Shown here: positions 1 to 5,867 of the stretch, in pieces
How the letters are laid out: every line of letters starts with the position of its first letter
How positions within the stretch are numbered: the first letter of the stretch is position 1
NCBI GenBank assembly: GCA_002430835.1
Contig: DJDA01000015.1
Coordinates: forward strand, 510 to 8,652
DNA: 8,143 nt
Reading direction: 5' to 3'
Source: Brevundimonas sp. UBA5936
GTDB taxonomy: Bacteria; Pseudomonadota; Alphaproteobacteria; Caulobacterales; Caulobacteraceae
Program-made: the position numbers and the translations under genes
The notes under the pieces: generated by a model
What the model was told of the DNA's origin: nothing
Seen by the model: only the letters and a program-made list of their open reading frames with translations
Databases searched by the model: none

Positions 1-2
1 CC

Positions 3-1460
3 GGCCAGCGCGGCGGCGCCGTCGACGAGGAATCGCTAAAGGCCAACGCCAAGATGCTGGAGGGCGTGCTGCAGGAATTCGGCGTGCGCGGCCAGATCGA
101 CCAGATCCGCCCCGGCCCCGTCGTCACCCTGTATGAACTGGTGCCCGCGCCCGGCGTGAAGCACGGCCGCGTTGTGGCGCTGGCCGACGACATCGCCCGC
201 TCCATGTCGGCCCGCGCCTGCCGCATTTCCGTGGTTCAGGGCCGCAACGCCATCGGCATCGAACTGCCCAACGCCAAGCGCGAGACGGTCTTCCTGCGCG
301 ACCTGCTGGCGTCCGGCGAATACGACAAGAAGAGCCATCTGCTGCCGCTGGCGCTGGGCGAGACCATCGGCGGCGAGCCTTATGTGGCCGATCTGGCGCG
401 GATGCCCCACCTGCTGATCGCGGGCACCACCGGCTCGGGCAAGTCGGTCGGGGTCAACGCCATGATCCTGTCGATTCTGTATCGCCACTCGCCCGCCGAG
501 TGCCGTTTCATCATGATCGACCCCAAGATGCTCGAACTGTCGGTCTATGACGGCATCCCGCACCTGCTGGCGCCGGTCGTGACCGATCCCAAGAAGGCGG
601 TCGTGGCCCTGAAGTGGACCGTGCGCGAGATGGAGGACCGCTATCGCCGGATGTCCAAGCTCGGCGTCCGCAACGTCGCCAGCTACAACGAGCGCGCCCG
701 CGAGGCCCAGGAAAAGGGCGAGCATTTCGAGCGCACAGTCCAGACCGGCTTCGACGAACAGGGTCGCCCGGTTTACGAGAGCGAGAAGATCCGCCCCGAA
801 CCCATGCCCTATCTGGTCGTGGTCATGGACGAGATGGCCGACCTGATGCTGGTCGCGGGCAAGGACGTGGAAGGCGCGGTCCAGCGTCTGGCCCAGATGG
901 CGCGCGCGGCGGGCATCCACCTGATCATGGCGACGCAGCGCCCGTCGGTGGACGTCATCACCGGCACCATCAAGGCCAACTTCCCGACCCGGATTTCCTT
1001 CCAGGTCACCTCGAAGATCGACAGCCGCACCATCCTGGGCGAACAGGGCGGCGAGCAGCTGCTGGGTCAGGGCGACATGCTCTATATGGCGGGCGGCGGG
1101 CGCATCACCCGCCTGCACGGCCCCTTCGTCGGCGACCAGGAGGTCGAGGACGTCTGCAAACACCTGAAGGCCCAGGCCGAGCCGGAATACCTCGACCTGA
1201 TCACCGACGAGCCGGACGGAGACGGCGACGGCGCAATGGGCGATGAAGGCGGCGGCACCGGCGACGACCTGTATGACCGCGCCGTGGCCGTGGTCACGCG
1301 CGACCGCAAGGCCTCGACCTCCTACGTCCAGCGCCGTCTGCAGATCGGCTATAACCGCGCCGCAACCCTGATCGAACGGATGGAGCAGGAAGGCGTCGTC
1401 AGCCCGGCGAACCATGCGGGCAAACGTGAGGTGCTGGCCGGGCCGCCGCCTATGGTGTGA
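3..1460 (+). CDS. ftsK: DNA translocase FtsK, C-terminal motor and gamma domain (5' end outside window)
   Basis: Septum-located ATP-driven DNA pump that moves chromosome ends during division and activates XerCD at dif. The frame is open to the left edge, so the membrane and linker parts lie outside; the ATG at 54 is internal, not the start. Visible parts are the alpha/beta motor with Walker A GTTGSGKS (nt 423-446), Walker B LVVVMDE (813-833), the ATQRPSVDVITGTIKANFPTR segment and TSKIDSRTILGEQGGEQLL, all typical of FtsK/SpoIIIE. An acidic Gly/Asp-rich linker (about 1206-1268) leads to a winged-helix gamma domain (about 1269-1445; YDRAVAVV, STSYVQRRLQIGYNRAA, ERMEQEGVVSP). In characterised FtsK proteins this domain reads the KOPS polarity sequences. 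The gene ends in TGA with an intact C terminus. Short hairpins follow the stop, but no classical terminator with a T-run. The assignment is very secure; only the N-terminal length is unknown. Confidence 0.97.
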   Translation, partial: GQRGGAVDEESLKANAKMLEGVLQEFGVRGQIDQIRPGPVVTLYELVPAPGVKHGRVVALADDIARSMSARACRISVVQGRNAIGIELPNAKRETVFLRDLLASGEYDKKSHLLPLALGETIGGEPYVADLARMPHLLIAGTTGSGKSVGVNAMILSILYRHSPAECRFIMIDPKMLELSVYDGIPHLLAPVVTDPKKAVVALKWTVREMEDRYRRMSKLGVRNVASYNERAREAQEKGEHFERTVQTGFDEQGRPVYESEKIRPEPMPYLVVVMDEMADLMLVAGKDVEGAVQRLAQMARAAGIHLIMATQRPSVDVITGTIKANFPTRISFQVTSKIDSRTILGEQGGEQLLGQGDMLYMAGGGRITRLHGPFVGDQEVEDVCKHLKAQAEPEYLDLITDEPDGDGDGAMGDEGGGTGDDLYDRAVAVVTRDRKASTSYVQRRLQIGYNRAATLIERMEQEGVVSPANHAGKREVLAGPPPMV

Positions 1461-1495
1461 TCGGCTTGGTAGCCGAAGCGGCGGCTTTGCCGCCG
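1461..1495 (+). other. Two small hairpins directly after the ftsK stop
   Basis: A 6-bp stem TCGGCT/AGCCGA with a TGGT loop (1461-1476) begins at the first base after the stop codon. It is followed by a 7-bp stem CGGCGGC/GCCGCCG with a TTT loop (1479-1495). Neither has a T-tract behind it, so they do not form an ordinary intrinsic terminator. They could protect the 3' end of the ftsK mRNA or assist Rho-dependent termination, which is inference. Confidence 0.5.
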
Positions 1496-1499
1496 GGCG

Positions 1500-1626
1500 C
1501 TATCGCTCGCCGCGCAGCGGCTCGCTGCTTCAGCGCCAATCGCGCACGACGAGGAACAACACGCCTCGGCTGACGCTTAAACGCCTCACGTCCTCAAGCA
1601 GCGAGCCGCCGCGCGGCGAGCGCTAG
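1500..1626. repeat. Long imperfect inverted repeat, 34-bp arms, 59-bp spacer
   Basis: The left arm (1500-1533) and the reverse complement of the right arm (1593-1626) agree at 31 of 34 positions; mismatched pairs are 1503/1623, 1516/1610 and 1531/1595. The right arm itself contains a perfect 12-bp palindrome CGCCGCGCGGCG (1607-1618). The spacer (1534-1592) carries ACGCCTC twice, 20 bp apart, and no convincing reading frame. The arrangement resembles a BIME- or REP-like extragenic element, or a small non-autonomous mobile remnant. I see no transposase and no clear target-site duplication. Transcribed from ftsK it would form a very stable hairpin. The family is not identified. Confidence 0.75.
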
Positions 1627-1648
1627 GACACTAAAACAATGAACGCCG

Positions 1649-1704
1649 CTTCATCGGAGCGCCGGAATATGGTCAGGCTGGCGTCATCAGCCTGCCGGAT
1701 GAAG
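1649..1704 (+). promoter_or_regulatory. Possible structured leader of lolA (nested stems)
   Basis: Three pairs of complementary segments are nested: CTTCAT 1649-1654 with ATGAAG 1699-1704, CCGG 1662-1665 with CCGG 1695-1698, and CAGGCT 1674-1679 with AGCCTG 1689-1694. On the right side the three segments are contiguous; on the left they are separated by 7 and 8 bases that would bulge out. This could fold in the lolA 5' leader if transcription starts upstream of 1649. No T-run follows. It matches no riboswitch I recognise and may be chance. Confidence 0.3.
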
Positions 1705-1728
1705 CCCCCACCCTCACCGGGTCGAAAA

Positions 1729-1741
1729 CCGTTCAGAACGG
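1729..1741. promoter_or_regulatory. Perfect 13-bp palindrome overlapping the lolA ribosome binding site
   Basis: CCGTTCAGAACGG is perfectly symmetric around the A at 1735. Its right end overlaps the GGGAG Shine-Dalgarno sequence of lolA at 1740-1744. It could be a repressor operator or an RNA hairpin next to the SD. It is not the alphaproteobacterial LexA box (GTTC-N7-GTTC), although it shares the GTTC/GAAC element. Confidence 0.35.
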
Positions 1742-1754
1742 GAGAAGAAAAGAC

Positions 1755-2396
1755 ATGAGCATTTCCCGCCGCGCCTTCGGCCTCGGCTCCGCCGCCCTGG
1801 TCGCGCTCGCCGCCGCCCCCGCCGCCGTCCTGGCGCAGGCCGGGCTGTCGGCCGACGATCAGGCCGTGCTGCGCCAAGCCCAGACCTATCTGACCGCCAT
1901 GACCACGGCCCAGGGGACGTTCGTCGAGACCGGGCCGAACAATCAGCGCCGCACCGGCCGCTATTATCTGCAACGTCCCGGCAAGATGCGGTTCGAGTAC
2001 ACCGAGCCTGCGGGCCTTCTGGTCGTCGCCGACGGCAATAACGTCAGCCGTTGGGATCCGCGCCTGAACGTCTTCCGTCAGGCGCCGCTGGGCCAGACCC
2101 CGCTGTCCACCTTCCTGGCGCGCGAGGTCCGGCTGGATCAGGGCGTGAAGATCGATCGGATCACGCGCATGGACTCCGGCGCCTTCGCCATCACCGCCCG
2201 CGACGCGCGCCGCCCCAACGAAGGCTCGGTCATCCTGGCCTTCGCCGGTTCGCCCGTGCGCCTGCAGGAATGGACCATCACCGACGCGCAAGGGTCGCGT
2301 ACGCGGGTCCAGCTGACCACGCTGCAACCGGCGCCGGGCCTGGCCGCCAGCCTGTTCCAGCTGCGCGACCCGACCCGTCGCAGCCGCCGCAACTGA
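1755..2396 (+). CDS. lolA: Outer-membrane lipoprotein carrier protein LolA
   Basis: Periplasmic chaperone that accepts lipoproteins from the LolCDE transporter and carries them to the outer membrane. The 213 residues match the family length. After the signal peptide the chain shows the LolA fold signature: YLTAMTTAQGTFVET (about 45-59), then RPGKMRFEYTEPAGLLVVADG (about 74-94), the hydrophobic half-barrel strands and TPLSTFLA. The leader MSISRRAFGLGSAALVALAAAPAAVLA contains S-R-R-A-F-G-L, a twin-arginine motif, with likely cleavage near AVLA-QA, so export may go through Tat rather than Sec. The start is set by GGGAG at 1740-1744, ten bases before the ATG. The C terminus is basic (RDPTRRSRRN). 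The gene lies between ftsK and xthA, apparently as its own unit because about 294 bp separate it from ftsK. It is read by the terminator at 2540-2569 unless an independent RNA uses that. Confidence 0.94.
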   Translation: MSISRRAFGLGSAALVALAAAPAAVLAQAGLSADDQAVLRQAQTYLTAMTTAQGTFVETGPNNQRRTGRYYLQRPGKMRFEYTEPAGLLVVADGNNVSRWDPRLNVFRQAPLGQTPLSTFLAREVRLDQGVKIDRITRMDSGAFAITARDARRPNEGSVILAFAGSPVRLQEWTITDAQGSRTRVQLTTLQPAPGLAASLFQLRDPTRRSRRN

Positions 2397-2427
2397 TCCG
2401 CCGCCAAAAAAGAAGCAGGGCGAATTT

Positions 2428-2465
2428 GTGACAGTTTGACCTTTTTCGCCGGGCGTGACACTTTG
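2428..2465. repeat. Short direct repeat GTGACA(G/C)TTTG
   Basis: Two copies, at 2428-2438 and 2455-2465, match at 10 of 11 positions with 27 bp from start to start. They flank the candidate -35 and overlap the candidate -10 of the possible small RNA downstream. This is a plausible pair of regulator half-sites (reverse complement TGTCAC), but no specific regulator can be named. Confidence 0.4.
2436..2462 (+). promoter_or_regulatory. Weak candidate housekeeping promoter between lolA and the terminator
   Basis: TTGACC (2436-2441) is followed by a 13-bp spacer and GTGACACT (2455-2462). The Caulobacter-type consensus is TTGACG/C, 10-14 bp, GCTANAWC. The -35 is good and the -10 matches only about half its positions. 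Transcription would start near 2468-2470, just before the first hairpin of the candidate small RNA. Confidence 0.22.
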
Positions 2466-2467
2466 GG

Positions 2468-2569
2468 CACAGGACGGCGGCGGCCGTCCCGCCCGCCACG
2501 GATTCATCCCCGCCTGGCGGCGAGAGAGACGAACTTCATGCGCCCGGACGTCGCTCCGGGCGCTTTTTT
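2468..2569 (+). ncRNA. Candidate small RNA or structured lolA 3' UTR
   Basis: About 100 nt between lolA and xthA carry three successive hairpins: GGACGGC/GCCGTCC (2472-2489), CCGCCA/TGGCGG (2493-2520), and a 9-bp GC-rich terminator stem followed by six T (2540-2569). A weak promoter-like element lies just upstream (2436-2462). No convincing reading frame is present; a 25-codon ATG frame from 2538 runs through the terminator and is unlikely. It does not look like tmRNA, 4.5S, 6S or RNase P RNA. The alternative is that it is only the 3' untranslated tail and terminator of the lolA mRNA. The structure is seen in the sequence; independent transcription is inference. Confidence 0.35.
2540..2569 (+). 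terminator. Strong intrinsic terminator
   Basis: A perfect 9-bp stem GCGCCCGGA/TCCGGGCGC (2540-2548 with 2555-2563) with a 6-nt loop is followed at once by TTTTTT (2564-2569). It works in the plus direction, 144 bases after the lolA stop and 56 bases before the xthA start, so it separates lolA or a small RNA from xthA. It is the only textbook intrinsic terminator I found in the window. Confidence 0.92.
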
Positions 2570-2589
2570 AATGCACGCCACAACCGGCT

Positions 2590-2618
2590 TAGACCCCGCC
2601 CCGCCAAGCTGCTAAGCC
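2590..2618 (+). promoter_or_regulatory. Candidate xthA promoter giving a leaderless mRNA
   Basis: TAGACCC (2590-2596), a 14-bp spacer and GCTAAGCC (2611-2618) resemble the Caulobacter housekeeping promoter (TTGACGS, 10-14 bp, GCTANAWC); the -10 matches about six of eight positions. Predicted initiation falls at about 2625-2626, which is the xthA ATG itself. This fits the absence of any Shine-Dalgarno sequence there. Confidence 0.35.
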
Positions 2619-2625
2619 CGCTGGC

Positions 2626-3423
2626 ATGAGTCTTCGCATCGTCACCTGGAACATCAACTCGGTCCGCCTGCGCATCGATCAGGTCGCCCGTTTCGTCGCC
2701 GAGAACGCCCCGGACGTCCTGTGCCTGCAGGAGATCAAATGCACCGAGGACCAGTTCCCGCGTCAGGCCTTCATCGACATGGGCCTGCCCTACCTGCGGA
2801 TCGGCGGCCAGAAGGGCTGGCACGGGGTGGCCATCGCCAGCCGCCTGCCCATCGTCGACAGCCCCAAGCTGGATGTCTGCCGCGAAGGCCACGCCCGCTG
2901 CGTTTCGGCCGTGGTCGAGGGGGTGGAGGTGCAGAACTTCTACATCCCGGCGGGCGGCGACCTGCCGGACCGGGCGCTGAACCCCAAGTTCGATCACAAG
3001 ATGGACTTCTATGAGCGGCTGACCGCCGAGATGAAGACCCGCGACCGCCAGCGTCCTCTCGTTCTGGCCGGGGATTTCAATATCGCGCCGGGCGAGAACG
3101 ACGTCTGGAACCACCGCTTCATGTCCAAGGTCGTCAGCCACACCCCCGGCGAGGTCGAGACGCTCTATCGGCTTCAGGACGCGGGCGGTTTCGCCGATGT
3201 GGTGCGCGACCAGATCCCCGATCCGGTCAAGCTGGCCAGCTGGTGGAGCTATCGCGCCAAGGACTTCCGCAAGTCGAACCGAGGCCTGCGGCTGGACCAC
3301 CTGTGGACCTCGCCCGGCCTGACGCCCGCCGTGGTCAAGGGCAGCGCCCGCATCCTCGACACCGTGCGCGAATGGGAACGGCCCAGCGACCACGCCCCGG
3401 TCGTGATGGACCTGGACGTCTGA
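2626..3423 (+). CDS. xthA: Exodeoxyribonuclease III (AP endonuclease, XthA family)
   Basis: Cytoplasmic base-excision repair enzyme that cuts abasic sites and removes 3' blocking groups. The 265 residues match the bacterial ExoIII length. All family motifs are present: WNINS (8-12), LQEIK with metal ligand E36, Y106 in VQNFYIPAG, GDFNIAP with D150 and N152, WWSYR (206-210), LDHLW with D224, and the terminal SDHAP with catalytic D255 and H256. The enzyme should therefore be active. The ATG at 2626 begins the conserved first strand (LRIVTWN), so the start is right although no ribosome binding site is visible. A promoter-like element just upstream suggests a leaderless mRNA. The gene sits behind the terminator at 2540-2569 and is probably monocistronic. 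It converges with the permease gene at a 7-bp gap whose stops lie in a small palindrome. Confidence 0.96.
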   Translation: MSLRIVTWNINSVRLRIDQVARFVAENAPDVLCLQEIKCTEDQFPRQAFIDMGLPYLRIGGQKGWHGVAIASRLPIVDSPKLDVCREGHARCVSAVVEGVEVQNFYIPAGGDLPDRALNPKFDHKMDFYERLTAEMKTRDRQRPLVLAGDFNIAPGENDVWNHRFMSKVVSHTPGEVETLYRLQDAGGFADVVRDQIPDPVKLASWWSYRAKDFRKSNRGLRLDHLWTSPGLTPAVVKGSARILDTVREWERPSDHAPVVMDLDV

Positions 3424-3435
3424 GGCCGCCTCAGA
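3419..3435. other. Palindrome holding both convergent stop codons
   Basis: A 7-bp stem TCTGAGG/CCTCAGA with a 3-nt CCG loop (3419-3435) contains the TGA of xthA and the TGA of the leftward permease gene. TGA and TCA pair automatically in such an arrangement, but the stem extends four bases beyond that. No T-run lies on either side, so it is at most a weak bidirectional 3'-end structure. Confidence 0.45.
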
Positions 3436-4864
3436 AGGGGAAGAAGATCGGGATGGCGACCATGGCCGCCGCCCAGGTGATCAGGTTCAGCGGCGTACCG
3501 ACGCGGACGAAGTCCATGTAGCTGTAGCCGCCCATCTGATAGACGAGGACGTTGGTCTGATAGCCGAAGGGCGTGGCGAAGGCGGCCGAGGCGGCCATCA
3601 TCACCGCCACCAGGAAGGGACGCGGATCGACCCCTAGGCTCTCGGCCAGGGCGACCGCGATCGGCGTCACGAGCACCGCCACCGTGGCGTTGGACAGAAG
3701 CTCGGTCGCGAACAGGGTCACGCCGTAGAGCACGATCAGGGCGCCCAGAGGCCCGAACGGGCGGATCACCTCGATCAGCAGGCCCGCGCCCTGCGCCGCC
3801 AGCCCCGTCACCTCGATCGCCGTGCCGACCACCACCATGCCGGCGATCAGCAGCAGGATGTCCGGCTTCAGGCCCGAATAGGCCTCTTCCGGCGTCAGCA
3901 CGCCCAGCAGGATCAGGGCCACCGCTCCGGCGAAGGCGGCCGCCGCGATGGGCGCGATCCCCAGCCCCGCCGCCGCCACCACCATCACGAACACGGCCAG
4001 GGCGATCAGCGCCCGCTTCCACTGCAAGGGCCGGTCGGCCGAGGCGTAGAGGTCGACGTCGCCCAGATGGGCGTCGCCGGTGCCGTCGCGCTGGCTTCGG
4101 CTTTCGCCCAGATGCATGAGGCTGGGCAAGGCGAAAGGCAGACGCCAACGACCCAGGCGCGCCGACTTCGTCCGGGTTCGGGCGTCCGCCAAGGCGCGAG
4201 CCTCGGCCTCCTGTCGCTCGCGTTCGGCCTCGGCCTCTTCTTCGGCGGTCGCCGTACGGCCCAGCTGGCGCGCGCCGAAGAAATAGAGCCACAGCCCGCC
4301 GACCAGGGCGATGACCAGGCCCACAGGCGTGATCTCGAACAGGCTGAACACCGGCTGACCGGCGTTGCGCGCCATGTCGTTGACCAGAAGATTGGTCGAG
4401 GTGCCGATCAGGGTCAGCAGGCCGCCCAGCACCGTCACATGGCTGAGCGGCATCAGAAACCGCTTGGGCGACAGCTTCAGCGACTTGGCCATGTCGCGCA
4501 CGACCGGCGCGGCCAGCACCACCACCGGCGTATTGTTCAGAAAGCCGCCGACCGAGCCGCACAGGCCGATCACCACCCAGATGCCCGTCGCGCCGAAACG
4601 CCGACACAAGGACGTCGCCTTGCGGATCATCAACCCCAGCAGGCCCGACAGCTCGATGGCGTAGGCGATGACGAACAGCCCGGCCAGGGCGATGACCGCC
4701 GGGCTGGCGAAGGCGCTCTGCACCTCGACCGGGCGCACCACGCCGAACAGCAGCAAGGCCGCCGCGCCGCTGAGCGCCACCACGTCCGAACGCATCCGCC
4801 CGTGGATCATCAGCCCGACCACGGCGATCAGAACGATGAGCGCGATAATTTGGTCCAGCGTCAC
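3431..4864 (-). CDS. SLC13/DASS-type (ArsB/NhaD-like) permease with a charged central linker
   Basis: Inner-membrane transporter of the divalent anion:Na+ symporter/SLC13 family. Substrate cannot be told from sequence; sulfate, dicarboxylate or another anion are all possible. The 477 residues form two hydrophobic halves. The first (about 5-197) has NNTP (110-113) and IGTSTNLLV (153-161). The second (about 285-475) has LLSNAT (389-394) and TPFGYQTNVLVY (431-442). These are the paired ion- and substrate-site loops of the family. Between the halves, residues about 198-284 form a hydrophilic, Glu/Arg/Ala-rich stretch (AEEEAEAERERQEAEARALA). Many bacterial SLC13-type permeases of about 590 residues carry two TrkA-C domains there, and none is visible here. 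The start is GTG at 4864, supported by AGAGGGGG ten bases upstream. The gene converges with xthA and diverges from the exported-protein gene. Confidence 0.9.
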   Translation of the reverse strand: MTLDQIIALIVLIAVVGLMIHGRMRSDVVALSGAAALLLFGVVRPVEVQSAFASPAVIALAGLFVIAYAIELSGLLGLMIRKATSLCRRFGATGIWVVIGLCGSVGGFLNNTPVVVLAAPVVRDMAKSLKLSPKRFLMPLSHVTVLGGLLTLIGTSTNLLVNDMARNAGQPVFSLFEITPVGLVIALVGGLWLYFFGARQLGRTATAEEEAEAERERQEAEARALADARTRTKSARLGRWRLPFALPSLMHLGESRSQRDGTGDAHLGDVDLYASADRPLQWKRALIALAVFVMVVAAAGLGIAPIAAAAFAGAVALILLGVLTPEEAYSGLKPDILLLIAGMVVVGTAIEVTGLAAQGAGLLIEVIRPFGPLGALIVLYGVTLFATELLSNATVAVLVTPIAVALAESLGVDPRPFLVAVMMAASAAFATPFGYQTNVLVYQMGGYSYMDFVRVGTPLNLITWAAAMVAIPIFFPF

Positions 4865-4916
4865 CCGCGCAAGACCCCCTCTTTCAGCCCAGCCGCGACC
4901 ACGATCACGGGTCGGG

Positions 4917-4923
4917 GCGTCAA
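4917..4923 (-). promoter_or_regulatory. Possible -35 element for the permease gene
   Basis: In the 87-bp divergent gap the minus strand reads TTGACGC, an exact match to the Caulobacter housekeeping -35 (TTGACGS). No good GCTANAWC-type -10 follows at 10-14 bp; the best is GATCGTGG. If used, transcription would start some 30-35 bases before the GTG start, which fits the visible ribosome binding site. Confidence 0.25.
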
Positions 4924-4951
4924 TCAGCGTTTCCCGTGTTAGGCTGGTTCC

Positions 4952-5860
4952 ATGTCGATCACAACGACCCGTCTCGCCGCGCCGCTCGCCCTGGCGGCGG
5001 CCTTGCCGCTTCTGACCTGGTGCCAGCGACCGCCGGAGCCGGCCGCGCCTGCGGAGCCGGCCCCGCCGCCGACGGTCGTGCTGGACTCCACCCTGAACCG
5101 CGCCGCCCTGCTGGCCGCCTTGAGCGAGGCCGGAACCGCCCTGGCCGACGGCCAGACCCGCGACGCGGCCCTGACCGGCCGAACGGTGTCAGTGCGCCTG
5201 CCCTTCGGTTGCGGCGGCGAGGCGGCCGTCGTCAGCGAGGTCGGCGGCCTGCCCCGCCTCGTTCGCAATGCAGACGGAAGCCTGACCCTGACGGTCACGC
5301 CGGAAGACCTGGGCGCGTCGGCGCTGGTCCCCGCGACCCGCGAAGGAGCGGTCGACAAGTGGGAGGCTGTCGAAGGTTTCTGGATCGCCCGGCCATGGAG
5401 CGGCCTGGACGCCTGTCCGGCGTCAGCAGCTCTGGCCGCTCCCGCCCCGGATCTCGCGCCTTCGCCGGCTCAAACGGCGATCAAGACGCCCGCCGAGGGC
5501 AAGACGGCTGAGGCCAAGACCGTTGACGACGTCACGGCGGCGCCAATCGTCCAGCCGGAACGCACAGCCGGGCTGGCCGCCGTGCTTGAAACGGGCGGCT
5601 CACGCCTGGGCCGTCGTCAGGGCCAGGCCTATGTCCATGTCATTCGGGGGGAGAAGGGCGTCGCGCCGACGCCGGCGCCGGGCGGCTATGCGCTGCGGCT
5701 GGAAGGTCGGCTGACCGCCTTCGCGGACGGCAAGGCCGTCCATTGCGTCCAGAAGGACGCCGAAGCCCGTCCGGTCTGCGTCGCCGCGCTGCGGCTGGAC
5801 CGGCTGGCCTTCGAGGATGGGGCCACGGGCGCCCTTCTCAGCGAATGGCGCCCGCGTTGA
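4952..5860 (+). CDS. Uncharacterised exported protein, possible lipoprotein
   Basis: I do not recognise the family. The 302-residue product begins with a hydrophobic export signal (residues 7-23) ending in LLTWC, then a Pro/Ala-rich stretch (27-40). Cys24 would be the lipidated residue of a lipoprotein, but Trp at -1 breaks the usual lipobox (Gly, Ala or Ser), so lipidation is uncertain. The chain has two folded parts, about 45-155 and 205-302, joined by a low-complexity Ala/Pro/Lys/Thr linker (about 158-200). Each part has two cysteines (C87, C155; C265, C276), suggesting disulphides in the periplasm. No enzyme motif is evident. There is no clear ribosome binding site. GTTAGGCTGG lies just upstream of the ATG, so the mRNA may be leaderless. 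It diverges from the permease gene and ends 7 bp from the stop of the facing small gene. Uniform coding bias in one frame supports a real gene. Confidence 0.8.
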   Translation: MSITTTRLAAPLALAAALPLLTWCQRPPEPAAPAEPAPPPTVVLDSTLNRAALLAALSEAGTALADGQTRDAALTGRTVSVRLPFGCGGEAAVVSEVGGLPRLVRNADGSLTLTVTPEDLGASALVPATREGAVDKWEAVEGFWIARPWSGLDACPASAALAAPAPDLAPSPAQTAIKTPAEGKTAEAKTVDDVTAAPIVQPERTAGLAAVLETGGSRLGRRQGQAYVHVIRGEKGVAPTPAPGGYALRLEGRLTAFADGKAVHCVQKDAEARPVCVAALRLDRLAFEDGATGALLSEWRPR

Positions 5861-5867
5861 GTTAGGC

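Noticed and set aside
36..1415. 459-codon open frame antisense to ftsK
   Set aside because: It lies wholly opposite a conserved FtsK motor; long antisense frames are expected in GC-rich DNA with strong third-position bias, and the translation shows no family motif.
1729..1741. LexA (SOS) operator upstream of lolA
   Set aside because: The alphaproteobacterial LexA box is a GTTC-N7-GTTC direct repeat; here GTTC is followed by an inverted GAAC, so the resemblance is only partial.
2428..2465. Pho box (PhoB site) upstream of the candidate small RNA
   Set aside because: One TGTCAC half looks right in reverse complement, but the second copy is 27 bp away rather than the 11 bp of a Pho box.
1623..2507. 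294-codon minus-strand frame opposite lolA
   Set aside because: It has a low-complexity Gly/Arg/Gln-rich translation and overlaps lolA and both flanking gaps; no start signal.
2538..2615. 25-codon ATG frame starting just before the terminator stem
   Set aside because: It reads straight through the terminator hairpin and T-run, and the translation is Pro/Ala-rich without features.
2629..2633. CcrM methylation site GAGTC at the xthA start as a cell-cycle control point
   Set aside because: GANTC sites occur elsewhere in the window by chance, and a single site next to a start codon is not enough to suggest methylation control.
3249..4607. 452-codon frame on the minus strand overlapping the permease and xthA
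   Set aside because: It is out of frame with the clearly conserved permease, runs across the convergent junction into xthA, and its Gly/Arg/Ala-rich translation is typical of a shadow frame.
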